Shown here piece after piece: positions 1-7,967 of a DNA stretch of 64,000 nt; the first letter of the stretch is position 1, and each line of letters opens with the position of its first letter. The notes beneath the pieces are model-generated. The model was not told the DNA's origin. It saw only the letters and a program-made list of their open reading frames with translations, and did not search any database. Both the position numbers and the translations under genes were made by a program. Source of the DNA: Photorhabdus akhurstii (lineage in GTDB: Bacteria; Pseudomonadota; Gammaproteobacteria; Enterobacterales; Enterobacteriaceae); contig NZ_RCWE01000011.1 of NCBI RefSeq assembly GCF_018448925.1, positions 1 through 64,000 on the forward strand, read 5' to 3'.

Positions 1-1
1 C

Positions 2-157
2 TGGCAATGCCCTTTCTGTCGAGTCGAACATGACCGCGATATCAATGCGGCGCTCAACATCGAGCGCAAGGGCATAACAGAATTACAGGCGGCGGGACTC
101 GTCGTCTCTGCCCACGGAGGCCAGCGTAAATCCGTCATAAAGACGGTGGCGGCCTGA
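2..157 (+). CDS. tnpB: TnpB C-terminal end (IS200/IS605 family), partial at window edge
   Basis: The reading frame enters from outside the window and stops at 155-157. The visible 51 residues begin with a CPFC zinc-knuckle half, followed by HDRDINAALNI, the conserved end of the RuvC-like nuclease domain of TnpB, and a short basic tail. TnpB proteins are RNA-guided nucleases carried by IS200/IS605 elements. Only the C-terminus is seen, so it cannot be judged whether the gene is intact. Confidence 0.85.
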   Translation, partial: WQCPFCRVEHDRDINAALNIERKGITELQAAGLVVSAHGGQRKSVIKTVAA

Positions 158-205
158 GAAGTGGGAAGCCTCGCCGTTTTTACGGCGGGGAGTAGTCACA
201 GCCTT
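158..205 (+). mobile_element. Right end of IS200/IS605 element with subterminal hairpin
   Basis: Directly after the tnpB stop, a 9-bp stem (169-177 paired with 182-190, one G-T pair, TTTT loop) forms the kind of subterminal hairpin that marks IS200/IS605 right ends. In this family the same region is the 3' scaffold of the guide (omega) RNA, so the guide would be read from the DNA just beyond about position 200. The exact right boundary is not determined. Confidence 0.55.
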
Positions 206-235
206 TCCTTTACCCATCTGCCTCCAAGCATCAAT

Positions 236-264
236 TTGACGATTCCATAATGTGAGAATACAAT
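236..264 (+). promoter_or_regulatory. Sigma70-type promoter of the antitoxin gene
   Basis: TTGACG (236-241), a 17-nt spacer and TACAAT (259-264) lie 26 bases before the antitoxin start. The -10 region lies within an imperfect palindrome (CGATT ... AATCG), which would suit autorepression by the HTH protein encoded downstream; that is inference. Confidence 0.6.
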
Positions 265-290
265 AATCGTCAAGCAAGTAAGGAGGGGCT

Positions 291-917
291 ATGAACGCGA
301 TACTGACAAACCACAGCAAAAATGCTGATACCCTTAATGAGTACCAATCCCTTTTGCAACGGCGATTTGACAAATTGCTCACGTCATTGATGCCTGAGTT
401 TAAAGAGAAAGCGCAGGCCGCAAATGCTCTTGTGCTAAGTGATAGCGAACTACTTGAACTATTATATACGACTCAACTTGAACACAAAGTCCGAACTCCA
501 GCGCGTGAACTTCGTAAGCTTAAACGCCGTGCTGAAAACCTAGCTCTGTTCTATCAGGAACTTGATAAAATGGGCGGAACTATCAAAGCTGGAGACGTTG
601 CAGAGATACTCTGCATAAGTCGTCAGGCTGTTAACATAAGAGTGAAAAGTGGAAAGTTGCTTGCTTTTAGAAAAAACAGTGATTACATTTTCCCTACATT
701 CCAGTTCATTACCGGCGGAGTCTTGCCTTATTTTGAAGATGTTATGAAAGCGATGGGCGTGGACATTAACCCAGTATCTAAAATGTCTTTTTTAACAACA
801 CCATTGTCCTGCAATAGAACACCTCTTGACATTATGATGAAAAACAATGCTTCAGAAAACGAACTGGCTTTGATGCTGAGGGCCGCGTCACAAGTGGGTC
901 ATCAGATCGCAAGCTAA
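291..917 (+). CDS. HTH antitoxin-like protein, probable partner of the RES toxin
   Basis: A 208-residue protein whose start is fixed by a strong AAGGAGGGG ribosome site. The central part reads as a DNA-binding helix-turn-helix (GDVAEILCISRQAVNIRVK, about residues 101-120), followed by a 'FPTFQF' segment and a C-terminal 'TPLDIMMKN' stretch resembling the toxin-binding region of Xre/MbcA/ParS-type antitoxins that pair with RES toxins. The RES-domain gene lies immediately downstream but convergent, which is unusual because the two are normally co-directional with the antitoxin first. Family assignment is by pattern; pairing is inferred from adjacency. Confidence 0.6.
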   Translation: MNAILTNHSKNADTLNEYQSLLQRRFDKLLTSLMPEFKEKAQAANALVLSDSELLELLYTTQLEHKVRTPARELRKLKRRAENLALFYQELDKMGGTIKAGDVAEILCISRQAVNIRVKSGKLLAFRKNSDYIFPTFQFITGGVLPYFEDVMKAMGVDINPVSKMSFLTTPLSCNRTPLDIMMKNNASENELALMLRAASQVGHQIAS

Positions 918-929
918 AATAAAAAAGAA

Positions 930-945
930 CCCCTGTTTCGAGGGG
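930..945. terminator. Short hairpin between convergent genes
   Basis: CCCC (930-933) pairs with GGGG (942-945) in the 39-base gap between the two convergent stop codons. An A-run lies upstream, which reads as a T-run for the minus-strand gene. Four base pairs is short, so this is a weak call. Confidence 0.3.
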
Positions 946-956
946 GCAACTTTATA

Positions 957-1625
957 TCATTCAAGTCGGATAATTTTGAAGTTAAGCACTTCTTCCAATA
1001 ATTCATCTGCTGATATGTCGGGTTCATTCCATGTACTCGGCATATATTCTGAATCCCTGTAATTAACCAGGCTTTGCATCCCTGCGTCTACAAACCGATC
1101 TTCCCGCTTTTCCCACACTGCATAACAGAAGTCTGTAGGCCAGTGGCGAGATATATAGCAAATACCATCCATTTCGTTATTTAAGAGTTCATAGAGGCAA
1201 GCCATAGCTCTTTTTGTCACTGAGTAATCTTCATCAACCATAACACTTAACGGGATATGTAACATCCCAATAAGTTTAGCAATATCGATAAAAATTAATT
1301 TCCTTAATGAACGAATGTTGCATATTCTCGCAGTACGGATCTCAGATTCATCAATAAATCGTAACCCTTCCTTATGCCATAGCCTTCCATAGCTTTCTGC
1401 CAGGGCTGTAACGGCTCGGTCGGCCATATAACATACTCGGAAAGAATTATCTGGGGAATTATATCGCCCATCGCCAAAATTGAAGTTTAGAGCAGACGGC
1501 CACTCTTTCCTTTGCCAACGTTTTAAATTCCAGTCGCCGGGAGTATAAGTCGGAATGGTATGGGTTTTATAGATTTCCCGAATTTGTTTTTCTAGATCGG
1601 GATACAGAATCTCCTTGGGTAGCAT
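957..1625 (-). CDS. RES-domain toxin
   Basis: RES-domain proteins are toxins that destroy cellular NAD+. The features seen are an Arg-containing GDGRYNSPDNSF segment followed by YMADRAVTALAES (about residues 70-90), and later DGICYISRHWPTDFCYAVW, matching the RES fold order (Arg and Tyr region, then the 'Y-S-R' segment). Start chosen at 1625 (MLPKEIL, preceded by a TAGGT ribosome site), giving 222 residues; the frame stays open upstream to 1712 but that extension is basic and unlike the family. Convergent with the HTH antitoxin-like gene. Whether it is active cannot be told. Confidence 0.7.
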   Translation of the reverse strand: MLPKEILYPDLEKQIREIYKTHTIPTYTPGDWNLKRWQRKEWPSALNFNFGDGRYNSPDNSFRVCYMADRAVTALAESYGRLWHKEGLRFIDESEIRTARICNIRSLRKLIFIDIAKLIGMLHIPLSVMVDEDYSVTKRAMACLYELLNNEMDGICYISRHWPTDFCYAVWEKREDRFVDAGMQSLVNYRDSEYMPSTWNEPDISADELLEEVLNFKIIRLE

Positions 1626-1883
1626 TTTATACCTACATCGAAAGCTTTTACCTATCCGGTGAAAAAAAGCAGAGCGCTTGCTCGTTGGCGCTGTAAATGT
1701 CATTGATAACAAAACAATTATACAACTTTTAACTGCATTTCCAATAATAAATATGTGCTGTGGTTTCTGGGGACGAGCTATGTCTGTAGTTTATTGTGTG
1801 TCCACGATTTATTGGTAAGAATGGTTTTCCAGGACGGATTCTTATTCAATAAAACCGTGGAAATAGTAAGAGATTAAACTTTT

Positions 1884-2510
1884 TTAATCGGCTTTGAACA
1901 GCATAGTTACAGCGGTTACGAACATGATGACAGCCGCACCTTTAAATAAAATCCGTTGTGCCCGTTGGCTTGATAACAAATGTCGAATACTGAGAGCGCC
2001 GAGAATAAATACCGCTCCTACGCTGAATAAGACAAGAACCGTCAGTGGTACTAACATGAACCCCCAGTTTTGCAACGAGATAGATTCCATGTTAATGACC
2101 AAAGGTAATAGTGCGAGATAGAAGGCAATGGTTTTAGGATTGCTTAACGTTAGAGTGAGACCAGATAACCAGGCCGCAGCCAACTCCTTTTTCTTAATAG
2201 GTTGGTCTTCGCCAATGGATTGATGATCGGCAAACCAGAACTGCCACGCCAAATAACTCAAATATAAGGCGGCACCCCATCTCACCACAGCAAATAAGGT
2301 GTCAAAACTGTGCGCGATAATAGACAAGCCAAAAACAGCAAAAGATAAATAAGTTAGATCGCCAATAATCAGGCCAAACAACACACAAAATCCCGCTAAC
2401 GCGCCACTACTCACACTTCTGGCAACCAATGCTGCCATTCCTGGGCCGGGTATCGCCGCAGCAACAGTCAGTGCCGCTGTATAGGTTACTATTTGTGACA
2501 CTTCTAGCAT
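1884..2510 (-). CDS. LysE/RhtB-family amino-acid exporter
   Basis: An inner-membrane exporter of about 208 residues, the usual size for LysE/RhtB proteins. The N-terminal helix carries the AAAIPGPGMAAL motif typical of the family, followed by further hydrophobic segments, including the SNPKTIAFYLALLP region conserved in RhtB proteins. Start 2510 (MLEVSQIV) is preceded by GAGGAAAG; an upstream in-frame start at 2573 lacks such a site. It follows the biosynthetic operon after a terminator, so it probably has its own promoter, but its position suggests export of the pathway product, an amino-acid-like compound. Substrate is unknown. Confidence 0.85.
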   Translation of the reverse strand: MLEVSQIVTYTAALTVAAAIPGPGMAALVARSVSSGALAGFCVLFGLIIGDLTYLSFAVFGLSIIAHSFDTLFAVVRWGAALYLSYLAWQFWFADHQSIGEDQPIKKKELAAAWLSGLTLTLSNPKTIAFYLALLPLVINMESISLQNWGFMLVPLTVLVLFSVGAVFILGALSIRHLLSSQRAQRILFKGAAVIMFVTAVTMLFKAD

Positions 2511-2550
2511 ATCTTTCCTCTCAAAATAACACTTTGAAGTAACAGAACAT

Positions 2551-2579
2551 AAAAATGTCACTTGCGAATGCAAGTGACA
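2551..2579 (-). terminator. Rho-independent terminator of the prephenate-pathway operon
   Basis: A perfect 10-bp inverted repeat (2556-2565 with 2570-2579, 4-nt loop) is followed on the minus strand by five T. It lies about 80 bases after the last operon gene and just upstream of the exporter start, so it separates the two. Confidence 0.75.
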
Positions 2580-2660
2580 AATGGATTCTTTAATATAGAC
2601 AATAACGACATTTTTCTAATGCTGAACGTCTTAAGTTTGGCATATTTTTATCCAAAATAG

Positions 2661-3608
2661 TTAAGACATTTTTATTAGTTGTCGAATGACTTCCCGAGAA
2701 AATACCATATCTTGAACGGCCAAACCAACGGATTGAAAGATAGTCACACCCTGATCGCACAAATTGGAATGAGATTGAGAAATGGCGCCAATTTCTATTC
2801 CAATGTCTGACCCGCTAAGAATACCTTTCTCTCTTGCTTTAATAACCGATTGAGAGGCGGCAAGTACTGATTCATTGGAATCAGTAAACAGGGTTGTATG
2901 GCTATACATATCTTCGCTAAGTTCCTGAAATCCCAGGGCCGAAGCGCCAATGGCATTGACATGACATTTAACCGGCAACTCTTTTCTACTGAGTATAGGG
3001 TCACGCGATGCTGTGGTTGTGCAAATGATGTCACTATTGAGTACCGCCTCGGCAGGTGAGGTTTTGATCGAAATGGGAAGATTGAGCGTTTTATCACACC
3101 ATGTGACAAACTCACGGCATCTTTCTGCATTACGACCCCATAAAGTGACTTCTTTAATCGGGCGTACATATAACATGGCTTGCAAATGTGCTTTTGCTTG
3201 TAAGCCAGTGCCAAGTATCGCCAACCGGCTAGCATCCTTTGCGGCAAGAAGATGGGTTGCATAGGCAGAGGCGGCGGCGGTGCGAATTTCTGTGATAGCG
3301 CCGGCATCTACCGCTGCAATCCCTGAAACTCCCGGTTCGTCGTAAACCAACACACTACCGATGTGTGAAGGTTTATCGCTGTTGCTTTGAAACCTCACTA
3401 CCACCGATTTTAGCCCAAACCCTTTGTATGGCCCTTCCTTAATATAAATCGGCATGGTGCCCATTAAGCCGTCTTCGCCTTTAACGATATTACGTAAAGG
3501 TTGCTCTACTTTTCTCTCCGATTGCAATTTAAATGCTATTTCACTTAGCTTAAGACTAAGTTCCATCGTCAAATAACGTGCAACGGTTTCTTTATCGACA
3601 TAAAGCAT
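2661..3608 (-). CDS. Ornithine cyclodeaminase / mu-crystallin family protein
   Basis: About 315 residues. The Rossmann NAD(P)-binding motif AILGTGLQAKAHL is present near residues 134-146, followed by 'VTLWGRN', and an IRTAAASAYATHLLA segment precedes it, all hallmarks of the OCD/mu-crystallin family. Members deaminate or cyclise amino acids, reduce ketimines, or oxidise secondary amines in natural-product pathways. Start chosen at the ATG (3608, GAAAGG upstream) rather than the in-frame TTG at 3623. Last gene of the minus-strand operon, 21 bases after the CMD gene. It is probably a tailoring enzyme acting on the amino acid made by the neighbouring aminotransferase; the substrate is inference. 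Confidence 0.8.
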   Translation of the reverse strand: MLYVDKETVARYLTMELSLKLSEIAFKLQSERKVEQPLRNIVKGEDGLMGTMPIYIKEGPYKGFGLKSVVVRFQSNSDKPSHIGSVLVYDEPGVSGIAAVDAGAITEIRTAAASAYATHLLAAKDASRLAILGTGLQAKAHLQAMLYVRPIKEVTLWGRNAERCREFVTWCDKTLNLPISIKTSPAEAVLNSDIICTTTASRDPILSRKELPVKCHVNAIGASALGFQELSEDMYSHTTLFTDSNESVLAASQSVIKAREKGILSGSDIGIEIGAISQSHSNLCDQGVTIFQSVGLAVQDMVFSREVIRQLIKMS

Positions 3609-3629
3609 ATTGATGCCTTTCAATATCAG

Positions 3630-4172
3630 TTAAAGGTCGTCCAGCTTGAATTTATCATCAATTTCAGTTCCGGCAATACTATTGAGAATTGTCGACATAT
3701 TCTTTTGAGAAACGCCTAACACAACGTCCAACATACTCTGTTTGCTGAAACCACGGCTTAAAAATAGATCAATAGCATCTCTTTTCAATTGTCCCCGGCA
3801 GTAAATAACCTCTGTGGTAAATTCACGCAGTGCCAATAATCGTGGGGAGAGATCGTCGGTTTTTTCAATCAATGCCTTAACCGTTTTTTTGTCTACACCA
3901 TTATGAATTGCAATAAAAGCGTGGGCTTGAATTGTATAATTACAACCATTTTCTATGCCGGTTGTAATCCACACTACAGCTTTTTCCTCTTCATTCAATG
4001 AACTATCAATAAATAGGTCGTGTGCTCGTTGGTAAGCGGCTAATAATGAAGGAGATTCTGACATATAACCACTTTGGTTAGGTACCCAGCCGAAGTCATT
4101 AATAGAGCTTTGAAGTAATTTTTTACTTTTTTCAGGTGTGGTAGCAATAGTGTGTAGAGTAAGTAAAGACAT
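3630..4172 (-). CDS. Carboxymuconolactone decarboxylase (AhpD-like) family protein
   Basis: A 180-residue CMD/AhpD-like protein. Peroxidase-type members carry Cys-x-x-Cys-x-x-x-His; here the motif reads ENGCNYTIQAH, so the second Cys is Thr. That argues against alkylhydroperoxidase activity and for a structural or other catalytic role. A second typical element, 'SKQSMLDVVLGVSQKNMSTI', follows. RBS AGAGG precedes ATG 4172. It lies between the prephenate decarboxylase-like gene and the cyclodeaminase-like gene of the operon. Its function in the pathway is not known. Confidence 0.75.
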   Translation of the reverse strand: MSLLTLHTIATTPEKSKKLLQSSINDFGWVPNQSGYMSESPSLLAAYQRAHDLFIDSSLNEEEKAVVWITTGIENGCNYTIQAHAFIAIHNGVDKKTVKALIEKTDDLSPRLLALREFTTEVIYCRGQLKRDAIDLFLSRGFSKQSMLDVVLGVSQKNMSTILNSIAGTEIDDKFKLDDL

Positions 4173-4228
4173 AATAACCTCTGTATATTAGATCTATATA
4201 TTGGCCTATTTTAAAGCAACGTTAGCTT

Positions 4229-4807
4229 TTATGCGGCTGTAAATACTGACCAAAGCATTTGAATTGGTCGAATATGAGAAATAAATTTTAAATTGTGTAA
4301 TTTTGCTGCCACTTCTGTCGTGAGTGCGGCATCTACCTCTGAATTAGCGACTGCTTTTGCCGCTGAACTGGTTGAGTCTTTAAAAATGATATCCGCAATT
4401 CTTAGATTATCAGGCAACAATTCTGGGATTAAAGCCTTTGGTGCCGGATGGGTTGCAATGACGATATTATCTGTAGTTAATTCATCACGAATAGCGATAC
4501 CATAATTAGGCGTGTAATTTAAAAATGCGGATGACAAGTTAAACCTGTTATCCATGTAAAACTCACTGATATTGTAATAAGCATTGGCTACCACCAATGC
4601 CTGACAGTTATTTAAAATAATTTGATTGCTTGCTTCTTCGTAAGTATTACATAAAACAACTTGGTAACTCTTGGCGACGTTATTTTTAATGGCAAATTCA
4701 CCAAAACGAATAGCGGATTGTTCGCTACTTGTACCTGATGGACCTAAGGTAGCAATATTTAGAACATCAAATGTATCTTTGTAGAAACTAAAAAAAACAC
4801 ATTCCAT
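4229..4807 (-). CDS. Prephenate decarboxylase-like protein (BacA / prephenate dehydratase fold)
   Basis: A 192-residue single-domain protein that begins IATLGPSGTSSEQSA, the GPxGTxSExA signature of prephenate dehydratase-fold enzymes, and ends without an ACT regulatory domain. Short ACT-less members include BacA of bacilysin synthesis and the Photorhabdus enzyme of the 2,5-dihydrophenylalanine route, which decarboxylate prephenate without aromatising it. Conserved later segments include 'IVIATHPAPKAL' and 'DSTSSAAKAVANSEVDAA'. RBS AGGAGAG lies before the start. Together with the aminotransferase upstream in the operon it suggests prephenate to dihydro-4-hydroxyphenylpyruvate-type keto acid to a non-aromatic amino acid. 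A dehydratase activity cannot be excluded by eye. Confidence 0.7.
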   Translation of the reverse strand: MECVFFSFYKDTFDVLNIATLGPSGTSSEQSAIRFGEFAIKNNVAKSYQVVLCNTYEEASNQIILNNCQALVVANAYYNISEFYMDNRFNLSSAFLNYTPNYGIAIRDELTTDNIVIATHPAPKALIPELLPDNLRIADIIFKDSTSSAAKAVANSEVDAALTTEVAAKLHNLKFISHIRPIQMLWSVFTAA

Positions 4808-4828
4808 GATGTCTCTCCTGGAATTACA

Positions 4829-5776
4829 CTAATAAACTGGATTTAACCAATGTGAGAATTTATCTATTCTGCCTCTAATTATTTCTTGATAATCTTTGGT
4901 AATAACATTGGCTATAGAATCTTCTTTTTGTATATATGACACATCGTCTATTTGCGAAACAATTGATATTTCAAGGCCAGTACCTGTTAAAAAGCAGGCA
5001 TCTGCTTCATAGAGATCCTTTTGCTGAATTTCTGACTCAATACAGGGAATATTGTGGAATTTACAAATATCGAAAACAGATTGTCTGGTTATTCCATTGA
5101 GTATGCCGGCGCTAAGCGATGGTGTAATAACACAATTATCCTTAACAATAAAAACATTTGATGTACTTGCTTCTGCACACATGCCTTGTTCATTCAGCAT
5201 GATAGCGTCATCAAATCCATTCTCTTTGGCATCTTCATGAGCAAGTGCGGAATTAACATAAGTGCCGGTAATTTTGGCAGATGATGGAATTGCCGCATTT
5301 GATACACGTCGCCATTTTGAAATAAGGCATTTAAAATCTGTTTTTTTAGTGTAAGCGCCCATAGGTAAAGCGTTAATACAGAGGGTTGAATTGACACCGC
5401 TTAGCTTAACGCCAAATTTTTCACCCGGCATTAACGACTTTTTAAGTGCTAATGGCCTGATATAAATATCTTGTTTGAAACCGTTTTTAATGATGATATT
5501 TTTAGTAATGTCGGTTAGCTCCTGACTGGTATAGGGCAATTCGATTTTTAATGTTTTAGCTGATTGGATTAACCGTTCATAGTGCTCATACACTCTAAAT
5601 AGATTCAGTTGGTTATTGTCTTGATCCCAATAAGCTCGAATCCCTTCAAATATACCGGTGCCATAATTTAAAGCTTGGGTATTGGCAAGAAAGGTCGCAT
5701 TGCTAAAATTGAGATATTCCCCGTCTAGAAATACGATCCAATCTTTATTAACCGGGCTAACGATATTGTTTGTCAT
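4829..5776 (-). CDS. Class IV (branched-chain-type) aminotransferase
   Basis: A PLP-dependent aminotransferase of fold type IV, 315 residues, the IlvE/BCAT size. It shows the BCAT order: EGIRAYWD near the N-terminus, the PLP-lysine segment AKITGTYVNSALAHEDAK, 'NGFDDAIMLNEQGMCAEAS' with 'SNVFIV', and the late 'ILNGITRQS' phosphate-binding segment. Its ATG overlaps the stop of the preceding ligase gene (ATGA). In this setting it probably transaminates the keto acid made by the prephenate decarboxylase-like enzyme, rather than serving general branched-chain metabolism; that is inference from context. Confidence 0.85.
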   Translation of the reverse strand: MTNNIVSPVNKDWIVFLDGEYLNFSNATFLANTQALNYGTGIFEGIRAYWDQDNNQLNLFRVYEHYERLIQSAKTLKIELPYTSQELTDITKNIIIKNGFKQDIYIRPLALKKSLMPGEKFGVKLSGVNSTLCINALPMGAYTKKTDFKCLISKWRRVSNAAIPSSAKITGTYVNSALAHEDAKENGFDDAIMLNEQGMCAEASTSNVFIVKDNCVITPSLSAGILNGITRQSVFDICKFHNIPCIESEIQQKDLYEADACFLTGTGLEISIVSQIDDVSYIQKEDSIANVITKDYQEIIRGRIDKFSHWLNPVY

Positions 5777-7176
5777 TTAGTTGCCCTCTTTTTCATGATT
5801 TCTAAAGCTGAATTTCGTTCAATATTGTTGGTATCATCTCTCAAATCATGGATACGTGCTGCTTTCCAGCTTACCATTGCCGCGGTTCCAATAAGTCCAC
5901 CGACATCTCCTACATGGATGTCGACATTCATATTGAATTTGGATTCCATTTTTTGTTTTATCTTACTAATGAGTGACGCATCATGTAATTCGTCACACGG
6001 CTCTAAAGTGATCTTAAGCTCATCGGTACCGGCTGTATTGTTGATTTCAATAAAATATTCAAAACAATATTCGAGCTCTTCAAAGATGGCATTTTCAATA
6101 TCAAAAGCATATACATTAGCATTGTTTAATACTAATACATCTTTTACTCTGCCGATGGGTTCTATTTCCCATTGATTTAAGCCTATTGCTTTACACCGAA
6201 CCATATCCCCTGTTTTGTATCGAATCAGAGGCTTATTCCCTTTATATAAATGGGTAATCACTAACTCACCAGCAATGTGATTATCACCAACATTGAGTTT
6301 CTGCTGAGTAAAAGGGCAAATGAGTTCGTAATAATTATTGTACGGAATAGTAATAAGCTTATTGGTATCGTTACAAGCCGCCAGAATTGACGTTTCTTGT
6401 GAGGCATACATACAGTTGTAAATTTTAGCGCCCCAGTTCCGAGATAAATTCCTTAATCTATTTGGCGTAATAAGTTCGCCAAGGACTAAAATGATTTCGA
6501 TACCTAATTCTTTTGCATCACATGCGTTGTCCCGGCAATATTTTAGCAACTCAGCGGCGACCGCAGGTGTGCAAACTAAAGCGGTTATTTTGAGGTCTTG
6601 TATCAACCTGAGTACTCTATGCATGCCAACAACAGGCGAACGAGGCCACATTTTAATAACGGTATGTCCTAAACTGCGAAATACATCTTCAAAGGTATCT
6701 CCAGTGGAGTGCAATTCCGTTGGACCCATCACGCCAATAATGTGTTGTTTGCCTTCCTGATTAAAAATAGACTCATATTGCAGAGTCAGGAAGCTATTAT
6801 TGACTAAAGAATCTATTTCATTGCGAGGACAAGGCGTTGATGGCCCAGTTGTCCCTGTGGTTTCATAATATATCCAAGCGTGATTCAAGCTATCTGAAGA
6901 TATCGTATTTCCTGCCTTACTTAAGTCTAATTTTGTGGTGAAGGGCAGTTTTTCAACAAATGAGGATAAATTGTCATCATCATTTGGGTTTATTGCGTTT
7001 AGACGATCTTGATAGAAAGTTGAACCATTCTTCGTATAGTTTATGATTTCTTTCAGTTTTTCATATTGTATTTTTTCCAATACGGGGATATCTATCTCGC
7101 CAGATAGATATCTTTTTAATTCGGTAAGGTACTTCAGCCCTAACTCATGAAGATCGGTTCTAAAAATGGAATACAT
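5773..7176 (-). CDS. Phenylacetate-CoA ligase-like AMP-forming enzyme
   Basis: A 467-residue adenylate-forming enzyme of the PaaK branch. The P-loop-like segment is YYETTGTTGPSTPCP (about residues 120-134), with the later motifs 'YASQETSILA', 'RYKTGDMVRC' and 'IGRVKDVLVLNNANVYAFD'. These proteins activate carboxylic acids as acyl-AMP, then usually pass them to CoA. Start taken at 7176 (AGGTAG ribosome site); the frame is open upstream but overlaps DUF2000. A PaaK-like ligase beside an aminotransferase and a prephenate decarboxylase implies activation of an acid made from the pathway. The acceptor may be CoA or an amine and is unknown. Confidence 0.8.
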   Translation of the reverse strand: MYSIFRTDLHELGLKYLTELKRYLSGEIDIPVLEKIQYEKLKEIINYTKNGSTFYQDRLNAINPNDDDNLSSFVEKLPFTTKLDLSKAGNTISSDSLNHAWIYYETTGTTGPSTPCPRNEIDSLVNNSFLTLQYESIFNQEGKQHIIGVMGPTELHSTGDTFEDVFRSLGHTVIKMWPRSPVVGMHRVLRLIQDLKITALVCTPAVAAELLKYCRDNACDAKELGIEIILVLGELITPNRLRNLSRNWGAKIYNCMYASQETSILAACNDTNKLITIPYNNYYELICPFTQQKLNVGDNHIAGELVITHLYKGNKPLIRYKTGDMVRCKAIGLNQWEIEPIGRVKDVLVLNNANVYAFDIENAIFEELEYCFEYFIEINNTAGTDELKITLEPCDELHDASLISKIKQKMESKFNMNVDIHVGDVGGLIGTAAMVSWKAARIHDLRDDTNNIERNSALEIMKKRATK

Positions 7177-7189
7177 ATATGCTACCTGG

Positions 7190-7612
7190 TTATTTATAAA
7201 GTGGTAAGTTGCCAGTGAGTTTATTGATATCTTTCTTTGGTCCAACTATGCCAATACCGGATAACTTCAATTCATCCGAATGCTCAGCAGATAATTTTCC
7301 TTCGTATTCCTCATATGTTCTGCATGATTGCGCTAAACAGGAAAAAGGGCTTAATTTAAAATTATCGTTAGATTTTAATTCATTATGAATAGCATCCAGT
7401 ACATCATGGCTTGCTTTCAAAATAGGCAAAGGCGTTTTAATGACACCGGGATAACAAATGCTATCTTTACTAAAGACATCATGCCCTACAATGCCGTTAA
7501 TGTTTCTGCCAATTGAAACGCTAATGACGCTCAGTGCATTCATGGCTAACCCAAGTGGCAGACTATCAGCGATAACGACGACACTTTTATGTAGGTTTTC
7601 GTCAAACTCCAT
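7190..7612 (-). CDS. DUF2000 family protein
   Basis: A 140-residue protein fitting the DUF2000 pattern: KSVVVIADSLPLGLAMNALS near the start, then 'INGIVGHDV' and a mid segment 'CYPGVIKTPLPILKAS'. No biochemical function is established for the family. Its start overlaps the Dabb gene by 11 bases and has an AGGAAAG ribosome site, so it is translated as part of the operon. Its placement between a Dabb protein and an acyl-activating ligase suggests a small accessory or ligand-binding role. Confidence 0.75.
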   Translation of the reverse strand: MEFDENLHKSVVVIADSLPLGLAMNALSVISVSIGRNINGIVGHDVFSKDSICYPGVIKTPLPILKASHDVLDAIHNELKSNDNFKLSPFSCLAQSCRTYEEYEGKLSAEHSDELKLSGIGIVGPKKDINKLTGNLPLYK

Positions 7613-7967
7613 ACGACTTTCCTATTAACTGAGTGAAATTCATCAACTTATTTACATCGATAATAATATCAGAAACTGTCCATGTACTTATTTCTTTCCA
7701 TAGCACTACGCCTTTTATATGATCGGGATGATGCATATATATGTTTAGGTCTTCGTAACTTTCAAAGTAACCAATTAAACTAAAGTCAACTGATTGCTTT
7801 CTGTCTACTGTACTGCGGCCACAAAACCATCCTTTTATTTCACTTATCTCATTTATATGATTTAAAGTCACCTTCTCTGCTAATATGGCTTTTTCACTAT
7901 CCCAGCTTATTCCATCCTTGAAGGTAAATAAGACTTGATGTGCAATCAAGTTATTTTTGCCCAGCAT
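7602..7967 (-). CDS. Dabb-domain (stress-responsive alpha/beta barrel) protein
   Basis: A 121-residue ferredoxin-like alpha/beta barrel protein with the opening IAHQVLFTFKDG, the 'SLIGYFESYEDLNIYMHHP' segment and a C-terminal 'ISTWTVSDI' typical of Dabb domains, which form dimers and in several natural-product clusters act as cyclases or binding proteins. It is the first gene of the minus-strand operon, preceded by GAGGT, with a 530-base non-coding region before it that should hold the promoter. Role in the pathway is inference. Confidence 0.75.
   Translation of the reverse strand: MLGKNNLIAHQVLFTFKDGISWDSEKAILAEKVTLNHINEISEIKGWFCGRSTVDRKQSVDFSLIGYFESYEDLNIYMHHPDHIKGVVLWKEISTWTVSDIIIDVNKLMNFTQLIGKSYGV

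Noticed and set aside
2795-3307. Open frame of 170 codons inside the cyclodeaminase-like gene
   Set aside because: Same strand, different frame, Cys/Pro/Leu-rich sequence without family features; it is a shadow of the real gene.
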